Origin: Chlamydiales bacterium
GTDB lineage: Bacteria > Chlamydiota > Chlamydiia > Chlamydiales > FEN-1388
DNA: 6,493 nt
NCBI GenBank assembly: GCA_021372185.1
Contig: JAJFUY010000021.1
Span: forward strand, 1-6,493
Direction: 5' to 3'
In this document: piece by piece, positions 1 to 4,806 of the stretch
Layout of the letters: each line of letters starts with the position of its first letter
Numbering within the stretch: position 1 is the stretch's first letter
Translations under genes and position numbers: made by a program
Notes under the pieces: model-generated
Seen by the model: only the letters and a program-made list of their open reading frames with translations
Databases searched by the model: none
Told to the model about the DNA's origin: nothing

Positions 1-5
1 TTTAG

Positions 6-134
6 TACCTCAAAAAGACACATCCGCTGGCTCACGCCTACTCAAAAGAACTACTTAGTAGAAAAAGACTTGCGCATATCTTAGAAATAAAGGGCACAAC
101 AACGCTTCCTCACCCAAGCATGAAGTGCTTTTTT
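6..134 (+). pseudogene. Upstream fragment of the GNC-motif protein, in a different frame
   Basis: Just after a TAG at 3-5, the frame starting at base 6 reads a protein-like stretch (YLKKTHPLAHAYSKELL, then RKRLAHILEIKG, then PHPSMKCFF). It runs into the T6 run at 129-134. In the same frame it continues as unlikely sequence to a TAA near 292. If one T is added to the run, it joins the downstream frame as MKCFFSSDSASRGLV. Seen: an open, natural-looking stretch with no ATG, GTG or TTG near its beginning and no Shine-Dalgarno sequence. Inferred: it is the displaced N-terminal part of the gene at 125-634, whose true beginning lies left of the window or was lost. The TAG at 3-5 may be a second lesion. 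The function is unknown. Confidence 0.5.
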
Positions 135-634
135 CGAGTGACTCAGCCTCTAGAGGGCTGGTATCTACTTTTATTTGCAAAATCACCAATCAGAAATCTC
201 GTGATTCAAATAGCTACTTTCAGGAATTCTTACATATTTTTCACGACTGTCTTGAGCCTGTTCAGAATGATCTATTTAGAAATTTAAATGTGTTGATGAA
301 TCTTCCTAATCAAACAACGGGTAATTGTGCCTGGGCAAATTCAGAAGCGGCTCTCTATCCATTTTTTATTTTACAAACTCTTTATCATTATGTAAAATTT
401 GGCGTAACGTTAGATGAAATTATTGCTAAACCACAAGCGCTCTTTGATGAATTTCGAGATTTTGTTATTAGGTATGATGCAGACAAATACCAAACCCGTC
501 ATTTAGGTAAACTTCCAAAAAATACTCCATATTATGCTTCTGAACCTCATTTTCTTCAGCTCATCAAACCTACTCTTCCTCAAGATTTAGCCCGCAAAGT
601 TGACACCTTGCTAAATAAACAAAGCTTACGGTAA
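125..634 (+). CDS. Hypothetical protein with a GNCAWANSE motif, probably 5'-truncated by frameshift
   Basis: The frame from the first possible start (GTG at 125) encodes 169 residues. No Shine-Dalgarno sequence precedes the GTG, and the frame is open back to the tandem TAG TAG at 56-61, so 125 is unlikely to be a natural start. The most distinctive segment is TGNCAWANSEAALYPFF (about residues 65-81): an invariant-looking Cys68 followed by a hydrophobic helix. Similar G-N-C-x-W-x-N segments occur, as I recall, near the C-termini of some large proteins of intracellular bacteria. That is memory, not a search result. The Cys could be catalytic or structural. The C-terminus is charged and soluble, with no membrane segment or signal peptide. 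It ends 30 bases before the next gene on the same strand. The likely state is the C-terminal part of a decayed or slippage-dependent gene. Confidence 0.55.
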   Translation: MLFSSDSASRGLVSTFICKITNQKSRDSNSYFQEFLHIFHDCLEPVQNDLFRNLNVLMNLPNQTTGNCAWANSEAALYPFFILQTLYHYVKFGVTLDEIIAKPQALFDEFRDFVIRYDADKYQTRHLGKLPKNTPYYASEPHFLQLIKPTLPQDLARKVDTLLNKQSLR

Positions 635-653
635 ACTATACTTTTATATTATT

Positions 654-658
654 AGGAG
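654..658 (+). promoter_or_regulatory. Ribosome binding site AGGAG for the membrane protein
   Basis: AGGAG lies six bases before the ATG at 665 and fixes that start. A TATACT box at 637-642 could be the -10 of a promoter in the 30-base gap, but no convincing -35 box sits at the right distance. A TTGACA at 600-605 is too far upstream. Confidence 0.75.
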
Positions 659-664
659 TGACAT

Positions 665-1192
665 ATGTATCCAGTAGTCCAAGGAATTGGTGGTTTTGTA
701 TCAGGTCTTGTAGTAAGCCCAGTTATTTTGGCAATAAGCGGTAAAGCAGCAGAGAAAGGAATGAGTTATTTTCCGCAATTTAAGCCAGACGATAAGCAAG
801 TGACGTACGCTGCAGGCGCCATCGCTGTGGCAACAGCGTTGCTGAGCGTTGTTGACTCTAGCCCATTTATGACAGGCTTTAAGGTAGCAACAATTGCCTG
901 GACCTCTTTTGCTGGAGGATTTACTGGTGTGAGTACTATCCTTGACAAAGTGAAGGCCTTAAACATTAATTTACGAGGCACTCAGGATGAACTACTAAAG
1001 GGAAAAGTGGCTGCCGTAGCCGCAGCGACTTTAGTGGGCACGGTTATAGGAATTTGTACATTTGCGTCTTTTCCAGCCTATCCAGCAATTAGCTGCCTAT
1101 TAGCAGGCTGCGGCACACACCTAATAAGTAAACTTGGTACCTATCACGCTGTTAAAGACAGTTTACCAGAACCGCACCCTGAGTTCTCATAA
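665..1192 (+). CDS. Small multi-pass membrane protein of unknown function
   Basis: This encodes 175 residues from an ATG with a clear AGGAG six bases upstream. I do not recognise the family. The protein is rich in Ala, Gly, Val and Thr. Hydrophobic stretches lie at about residues 4-25, 48-64, 71-92, 114-136 and 138-156, which would suit four or five membrane helices with short loops. The loop around 26-47 is charged and proline-containing (PQFKPDDKQ), and another at 93-113 is polar. The C-terminal tail (HAVKDSLPEPHPEFS) is polar. There is no cleavable signal peptide; the first helix would act as the anchor. Small-residue-rich helices like these occur in pore-forming, holin-like and inclusion-membrane-like proteins, but nothing here chooses among them. 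Residues 47-63 (TYAAGAIAVATALLSVV) are echoed by a fragment at 1392-1442, suggesting a former tandem paralog. The antisense frame at 766-981 is a shadow. Confidence 0.75.
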   Translation: MYPVVQGIGGFVSGLVVSPVILAISGKAAEKGMSYFPQFKPDDKQVTYAAGAIAVATALLSVVDSSPFMTGFKVATIAWTSFAGGFTGVSTILDKVKALNINLRGTQDELLKGKVAAVAAATLVGTVIGICTFASFPAYPAISCLLAGCGTHLISKLGTYHAVKDSLPEPHPEFS

Positions 1193-1228
1193 TTCAACTT
1201 GAATTATCTTTGAAGTTCTTAAACAAAA

Positions 1229-1331
1229 GAAACAGGATATGCAGGATCGCAAGCGGCATGATAAGCAGGATGAAAAAAAAAGTATTTTATCTTGCTCATC
1301 CTGCCGCTTGCGATCCTGCGTATCCTGTTTT
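1229..1331. repeat. Near-perfect 47-position inverted repeat (long hairpin)
   Basis: Bases 1229-1275 pair with 1285-1331 around a 9-base loop (AAAAAAGTA, 1276-1284). Pairing by eye shows only two mismatches (1259/1301 and 1263/1297) and a few G-T pairs. Each arm carries three copies of a CAGGAT word (1233, 1242 and 1266 on the left arm, complements on the right). A short outer pair, TTAAAC (1219-1224) and GTTTAA (1345-1350), extends the symmetry. No T-tract follows directly, so it is not a standard intrinsic terminator. It has the look of a palindromic interspersed repeat (REP/MITE-like) inserted between the membrane protein and the paralog remnant. No flanking target duplication is obvious. 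Confidence 0.85.
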
Positions 1332-1379
1332 AATGTGCAGGGATGTTTAAAAAAATAATTTTCAATTAGAAATTTGTTG

Positions 1380-1457
1380 ATGTTGAAAATAACGTACATA
1401 GCTGGCGCCAGTGGGATCGCTACAGCGTTGGCTAGCGTTCTAAGTCATAGAAACTAA
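1380..1457 (+). pseudogene. Short remnant resembling the upstream membrane protein
   Basis: An in-frame stretch reads ITYIAGASGIATALASVLS and then stops at TAA 1455-1457. It aligns without gaps to residues 46-64 of the membrane protein (VTYAAGAIAVATALLSVVD). Over 51 bases (803-853 against 1392-1442) I count 35 identities, and substitutions are concentrated in a few codons. Neither the preceding part nor the following part of the parent gene is recognisable. The first ATG at 1380 has no ribosome binding site. I read this as the residue of a tandem paralog after deletion or insertion of the nearby hairpin element. Low-complexity Ala/Gly helices can match by chance, so the call is moderate. Confidence 0.45.
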
Positions 1458-1479
1458 ATTTAGGCTCAGAAAGGTCGCG

Positions 1480-2097
1480 CTATCTCTTATTTAATAGAAA
1501 CTGGAAAGAGCCTTTTGGCGCCATAAGCTGCTGCTCGATGAGTTTTGGAAAGGCTTGCTGGCGGCGCTGGAGGTCTTCTTTTGTCCAGGGGTAAATTCCC
1601 ATATCGGTGAGAAATTGGACGCCGGCAATCATGAATTCTGCGCATTCTAAGGGAGTGTCGGTTGTAAAAATGCCTTCTTGAACGCCCTGTGCGATGACCT
1701 CGGCATAAAGAGGCGCCTGTTTTGTAAGAATTGTGGCTAGAAGGCGCGTGTGCATAGTGTTATTTCCAGGACTATGTAGTGCATCTACTATATATTTATT
1801 GTCTTCGGCAATTTGGCCAGTAGATACTAGGCGCTGCATTTTTTCTAATGCTGTGCCGGGCTTACTTATTGCAAGGCGCATGGCTTCAATATTGTCGTTT
1901 GCCATATCTTCAACTACTGCCATAAGAAGCTCATCTTTTGAGGCAAAGTAGTGATAAATGGTGCCTTTTGCAATCTGCAGCTCTTCCATGATGTCTTGCA
2001 TGGAGGTGCGGTCGTACTCTTGAGTCTGAAAAAGACGGCGTGCTGCCTTGATGATCTCAACTTTACGCTCTGAGGATTTTTTTACAATTCTTGCCAT
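1480..2097 (-). CDS. TetR/AcrR-family transcriptional repressor
   Basis: From the ATG at 2097 this encodes 205 residues (MARIVKKSSERK onward), a normal TetR length. The N-terminal domain has the family's helix-turn-helix: EIIKAARRLFQ, then RTSMQDIMEELQIAKGTIYHYF, with the typical G-T-I-Y-H-Y-F recognition helix and the following K-D-E-L-L. The remaining 150 or so residues form a helical ligand-binding and dimerisation domain whose ligand cannot be predicted. A TTG at 2118 would add seven residues, but it lies upstream of a good TATAAT box (2104-2109), so a transcript from that promoter could not contain it. The ATG would then be nearly leaderless. The gene is divergent from the monooxygenase with a perfect palindromic operator between them. 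This is the classic arrangement in which the repressor controls its neighbour and often itself. It converges on the remnant at 1380-1457 with no clear terminator between. Confidence 0.93.
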   Translation of the reverse strand: MARIVKKSSERKVEIIKAARRLFQTQEYDRTSMQDIMEELQIAKGTIYHYFASKDELLMAVVEDMANDNIEAMRLAISKPGTALEKMQRLVSTGQIAEDNKYIVDALHSPGNNTMHTRLLATILTKQAPLYAEVIAQGVQEGIFTTDTPLECAEFMIAGVQFLTDMGIYPWTKEDLQRRQQAFPKLIEQQLMAPKGSFQFLLNKR

Positions 2098-2103
2098 GTA
2101 CCC

Positions 2104-2131
2104 ATTATAGAGAGACAAAACATAATGTCTA
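2104..2131 (-). promoter_or_regulatory. Likely tetR promoter
   Basis: On the minus strand, TAGACA (2131-2126) is followed after 16 bases by a perfect TATAAT (2109-2104). The expected start point falls within a few bases of the ATG at 2097, implying a leaderless or very short-leader mRNA. The palindromic operator lies just upstream of this -35 box and does not cover it. Confidence 0.6.
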
Positions 2132-2142
2132 TGCTTTTTATG

Positions 2143-2161
2143 TTGACCGACGGTCGGTCAA
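2143..2161. promoter_or_regulatory. Perfect palindromic TetR-type operator
   Basis: TTGACCGACGGTCGGTCAA is a perfect 9+1+9 palindrome in the divergent intergenic region. GACCGAC/GTCGGTC half-sites are typical of TetR-family operators. It covers the -35 and half the spacer of the plus-strand promoter, so bound repressor should block RNA polymerase at the monooxygenase. A weaker inverted repeat, AACATAA (2119-2125) and TTATGTT (2138-2144), abuts it. Confidence 0.85.
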
Positions 2162-2172
2162 TATGATATGAT
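2143..2172 (+). promoter_or_regulatory. Monooxygenase promoter overlapping the operator
   Basis: TTGACC (2143-2148) and TATGAT (2167-2172) are separated by 18 bases, giving a start point near 2179. This leaves a leader of under 20 bases before the GGAG and the ATG at 2196. The overlap with the palindrome indicates repression by the divergent TetR protein. Confidence 0.65.
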
Positions 2173-2195
2173 GAGTACAGACCATGGAGTTCTAT

Positions 2196-3467
2196 ATGTT
2201 ATTAAAATACTTACTAGTTGCATTAACACTTGTTACATCAATATATGCAGCATCACCGATGCAGCCAAAACAATCTGGAGAAACTATGAAAAATAAACGT
2301 GTTCTTATTTCAGGTGCCGGCGTTGCCGGACTTACACTTGCCTACTGGCTAAAACAGCATGGCTTTGGGCCAACTATTGTAGAAAGACATCCTGTTTTGC
2401 GCACATGGGGGTATAAACTAGATATTCGAGGCAGTGCCCTTGATGTGTTGAAGCGCATGAATATTCATGATTTAGCAAAATTGGCAAGAACTGACACGCA
2501 AGGTGCCACAATGATCGACAGCTTTGGCAATAAAATTGAAAAGATGGACGCCGATATTTGCGGTGGACGTGTGCAAGAAGACTTAGAGCTTCTTCGTAAA
2601 GATTTATGTGAGCTTTTATACAGCAAAACAAATGATATTGAATTTCTTTTTGATAATTGCATTACACAGACAACTGAACAAGAAAATGGCATTTTAGTTG
2701 AGTTTGAAAAAGGCAAGTCCGCTGTATATGACCTTGTTATTGGTGCCGATGGACTACATTCAGGATTGCGCAAACAGGTCTTTGGTGATGAATCACTATT
2801 TTTAAAAGAACTTGGCATGTATGTATCGTACTGCTCAGTTCCAAACTACCTAAATTTAGATAGGTGGGAAATTGAATACCATGCCCCAAAACGCTTTATC
2901 ATTGTTTACAACGCAAAAGGCGATGATGACTTGATAGCAGGTTTTGCTTTTAACTCTGATTGTATTACTTCTCGTGACCCATATGTTCAAAAAAAATGCA
3001 TTCGAGACTCATTTTCTCACGTAGGATGGGAGGCAAGCAAGCTTATAGAGCTGATGCAAACATCACCAAATTTTTATTTTGACTGCTGCGCACAAATCCA
3101 CATGCCATCATGGTCTAAGGGCCGCGTGGCTCTTGTAGGAGATGCCGCCTATGCTGCTTCCCCTGTCTCCGGCCAAGGAACAAGCGTTGCAATTGTCGGA
3201 GCCTACATACTAGCTGAAGAGCTTGCCAAAGCCCAAGGCAACTACGAGAAGGCTTATGCCGAGTACGAAAACAAAATGCGCCCCTTTGTAAAGCGCAACC
3301 AAAGCCTTGTCGACCTAAGTGTTGCATTGATGACAGAAGATAACTCCTTTATCTCCCATCTAAACCGCCACATGTCATCCCAAAACCAGCAAGACTGGAG
3401 CCTACTCGTCAAAGAAATAAACGCAAAACGCATCCACGAGGCTGCCACATCCCTACCCCTGCTATGA
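2196..3467 (+). CDS. FAD-dependent monooxygenase (PHBH/TetX-like fold)
   Basis: Class A flavoprotein monooxygenases use FAD, NAD(P)H and O2 to hydroxylate aromatic or polyketide-like substrates; some, such as Tet(X), inactivate antibiotics. Counting from an ATG at 2184, three family motifs are visible: the dinucleotide-binding GAGVAG at about 44-49 with a Glu (IVERHP) ending the second strand, GADG at 187-190, and GDAAYAASPVSGQG at 319-332. GYKLDIRG at 76-83 and LLRKDL at 136-141 also fit. The substrate is unknown. Starts: ATG 2184 has no ribosome binding site. ATG 2196 has GGAG six bases upstream and yields a signal-peptide-like leader (MLLKYLLVALTLVTSIYA). ATG 2286 has GGAG five bases upstream and gives the usual cytosolic N-terminus (MKNKRVLISGAG) and about 393 residues, the family norm. 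I list 2196 because the promoter favours it, but 2286 may be the main start. The gene ends in tandem TGA TAA. Confidence 0.9.
   Translation: MLLKYLLVALTLVTSIYAASPMQPKQSGETMKNKRVLISGAGVAGLTLAYWLKQHGFGPTIVERHPVLRTWGYKLDIRGSALDVLKRMNIHDLAKLARTDTQGATMIDSFGNKIEKMDADICGGRVQEDLELLRKDLCELLYSKTNDIEFLFDNCITQTTEQENGILVEFEKGKSAVYDLVIGADGLHSGLRKQVFGDESLFLKELGMYVSYCSVPNYLNLDRWEIEYHAPKRFIIVYNAKGDDDLIAGFAFNSDCITSRDPYVQKKCIRDSFSHVGWEASKLIELMQTSPNFYFDCCAQIHMPSWSKGRVALVGDAAYAASPVSGQGTSVAIVGAYILAEELAKAQGNYEKAYAEYENKMRPFVKRNQSLVDLSVALMTEDNSFISHLNRHMSSQNQQDWSLLVKEINAKRIHEAATSLPLL
2277..2288 (+). promoter_or_regulatory. Second ribosome binding site and internal start of the monooxygenase
   Basis: GGAG at 2277-2280 lies five bases before the ATG at 2286. 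That ATG begins directly at the FAD-binding domain. This is as strong a start signal as the one at 2196, so two protein forms, with and without the hydrophobic leader, are possible. Confidence 0.55.
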
Positions 3468-3493
3468 TAATACAAAGACAATAAACGATAAAA

Positions 3494-3853
3494 ATGATAG
3501 AAGGGAGTAGAGGAGTCGGTCTCCCAACTCCTCTACTTAGTAAAAAAATAGATGAACTAAAAATAGAAATAGCCGCCAGTCATTTGCAAAATATCAACAA
3601 AAGCGTACAGAATTAAAAGAAGCAAAACAACAACTTGCCACAAAGCAAGCAAAGCTTGATCACATACATAAAATCGAGGCCATAAGTTTAAAGGTAAAGC
3701 GCACAGGCTTTGCCCAAGCAGGCTTAAATACAAAAGAATGGCTGCACACCCCAATCCAAACTGCATATACTCTCCAATTTCATTGCAGCCAAATGTCAAG
3801 AGCTCGATCTACCAATTGGAATCAACAAAGCATTAATAGATTCTATAATTTAA
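3494..3853 (+). pseudogene. Decayed Lys/Glu-rich gene of unknown family, frame changed twice
   Basis: Three protein-like segments follow one another in alternating frames. Frame A runs from ATG 3494 and contains LLSKKIDELKIEIAA, stopping at 3614-3616. Frame B, open from 3556 to a TGA at 3907, contains FAKYQQKRTELKEAKQQL and later VKRTGFAQAGLNTKEWLHTP. Frame A then resumes near 3755 as KLHILSNFIAAKCQELD and LPIGINKALIDSII, ending at TAA 3851-3853. Spliced together, this gives a roughly 120-residue protein with an N-terminal coiled-coil-like helix and a compact C-terminal part. I do not recognise the family. The shifts lie about 3575-3600 and 3740-3760, the latter near a C4 run. There is no ribosome binding site at 3494. 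The hydrophobic minus-strand frame at 3557-3799 is its antisense shadow. Confidence 0.55.
3506..3537. repeat. Perfect 11-bp hairpin downstream of the monooxygenase
   Basis: AGTAGAGGAGT (3506-3516) pairs perfectly with ACTCCTCTACT (3527-3537) around a 10-base loop, 38 bases after the monooxygenase stop. No T-tract follows on either strand; on the plus strand an A-run follows instead. It may still stabilise the 3' end or end transcription with Rho. It also falls inside the first segment of the decayed gene. Confidence 0.6.
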
Positions 3854-3855
3854 CA

Positions 3856-3884
3856 TTTGAGGGCTCAAAGCCACGAAATTTCGT
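3856..3884. promoter_or_regulatory. Two adjacent short palindromes upstream of the GrpB gene
   Basis: TTTGAG-GG-CTCAAA (3856-3869) is followed by ACGAAATTTCGT (3873-3884), a perfect 12-base palindrome. They lie just after the decayed gene and about 60 bases before the next start. They could be a protein-binding site or a weak terminator-like hairpin. No clear promoter boxes were found beside them. Confidence 0.3.
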
Positions 3885-3946
3885 CCGTTGCAGAAGTAAG
3901 GGTAAATGAGATACCATATGTATTTTGGTGAGGAATTTACATTTCA

Positions 3947-4759
3947 ATGGAAATTAATGGCGTTATTGAAATCGCTCCCTACAACCCTAATTGGCCACGT
4001 TCTTATGAGGTTGAAGCCGAAAAAATAAAGGGTGCATTAGGTAAAAATTGCGTTACAATCTACCACATAGGCTCTACTTCGGTTCCAGGACTTGCTGCAA
4101 AACCCATCATCGACATTATGGTTGTTGTTAAGGACATTTTTGATGTAGATGCCAATCTGCTAGAACTTGAAGATCTAGGGTATATTGCAAAAGGCGAGAA
4201 TGGCATACCTTTTCGTAGATTCTTTCACAAGGGCATCGATCTTCATACCCACCACATCCACATTTATGAAGAAGGTAGTCCAGAAATTGAACGCTATCTT
4301 CACTTTAAGAACTACCTCAAAGCTAATCCTGACGTAAGCCAAGAGTATGAGTCTTTAAAAGTATTTCTGGCCAAGCAGTATCCTCACGATCTTACCGCCT
4401 ATTCCAATGGCAAGGACGCCTTTATCCACGAAATTGACCAAAAGGCAAACATAAATAAGCTGCACATTGTTGTTGCTTGTAGTGCTCGTGAATGGCAAAG
4501 TGTGACAGAATTTCGCCGACAATATAGCCTTCAATCAAAAAAAGAATGTGCACTTGTAAAAGACCATCACAGCCACATCATATTGCTGCAAGGCGCAAAC
4601 TTCATTGGCTATGCCGATATCTTACTTCCATATCCTGAAATGGCGTTATTAACCATACTCATATTGAAGAGTGGCTACGAAAAATATCGTCAAGAATTTA
4701 TCAACTTGCTTGAAAGGTGGCTACTTCATCAAGGCCGCCAGTTGGATCAGACAAGCTAA
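3947..4759 (+). CDS. GrpB-family protein fused to a degenerate GNAT-like domain
   Basis: This encodes 270 residues. The first 165 or so are GrpB (UPF0157), a family with a nucleotidyltransferase-like fold and poorly known substrate. Visible hallmarks are PYNPNWP (11-17), HIGSTSVPGLAAKPIIDIMV (40-59), FRRFF (89-93), HTHHIHIYE (100-108) and RYLHFKNYL (116-124). Standalone GrpB proteins are about 160-190 residues, so the remaining 100 form an extra domain. Its layout (IILLQGANFIGYADILL, then LTILIL, then YEKYRQEFINLLERWLLHQG) matches the second half of a GNAT acetyltransferase. However, the Q/R-x-x-G-x-G/A acetyl-CoA loop is absent, so activity is doubtful. The GAGGA at 3930-3934 is twelve bases from the ATG, a longish spacing. 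The cytosolic product is followed 47 bases later by the photolyase-like gene on the same strand, a probable two-gene operon. Confidence 0.88.
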   Translation: MEINGVIEIAPYNPNWPRSYEVEAEKIKGALGKNCVTIYHIGSTSVPGLAAKPIIDIMVVVKDIFDVDANLLELEDLGYIAKGENGIPFRRFFHKGIDLHTHHIHIYEEGSPEIERYLHFKNYLKANPDVSQEYESLKVFLAKQYPHDLTAYSNGKDAFIHEIDQKANINKLHIVVACSAREWQSVTEFRRQYSLQSKKECALVKDHHSHIILLQGANFIGYADILLPYPEMALLTILILKSGYEKYRQEFINLLERWLLHQGRQLDQTS

Positions 4760-4798
4760 ACTCTACAAAACAGGATGAAAAATTTGACTAAATTGGCA

Positions 4799-4802
4799 GA
4801 GG
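4799..4802 (+). promoter_or_regulatory. Ribosome binding site GAGG for the photolyase-like gene
   Basis: GAGG sits four bases before the ATG at 4807, close but acceptable. The 47-base gap to the GrpB gene contains no hairpin, which supports co-transcription. It also contains AACAGGATGAAAAA (4770-4783), which shares CAGGATGAAAAA with the long hairpin at 1266-1277. Confidence 0.5.
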
Positions 4803-4806
4803 CAAA

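Noticed and set aside
120..292. ATG 120 as the start of a separate small gene
   Set aside because: No ribosome binding site, and after the T6 run the frame reads unnatural sequence antagonistic to the better GNC-motif frame.
600..642. TTGACA (600) with TATACT (637) as a promoter
   Set aside because: The spacing is 31 bases, about twice the normal distance.
1191..1205. AATTCAA-C-TTGAATT palindrome after the membrane gene as a terminator
   Set aside because: All AT-rich pairs with a one-base centre and no T-tract; too weak to support.
1229..1331. CRISPR or direct-repeat array from the CAGGAT words
   Set aside because: The words are too short and irregularly spaced; the structure is one inverted repeat, not repeats with spacers.
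1187..1399. Minus-strand Cys/Arg-rich 70-residue frame
   Set aside because: It runs through the long hairpin; the Cys-rich part is just the translated CAGGAT repeats, and no start signal is present.
2374..3481. Several minus-strand frames within the monooxygenase gene
   Set aside because: All are shadows of a frame with clear FAD-binding motifs; compositions are odd and no start signals are present.
3557..3799. Minus-strand 80-residue hydrophobic frame, membrane-protein-like
   Set aside because: It starts at TTG with no ribosome binding site and is antisense to a Lys/Glu/Gln-rich frame; its hydrophobicity is the mirror of those codons.
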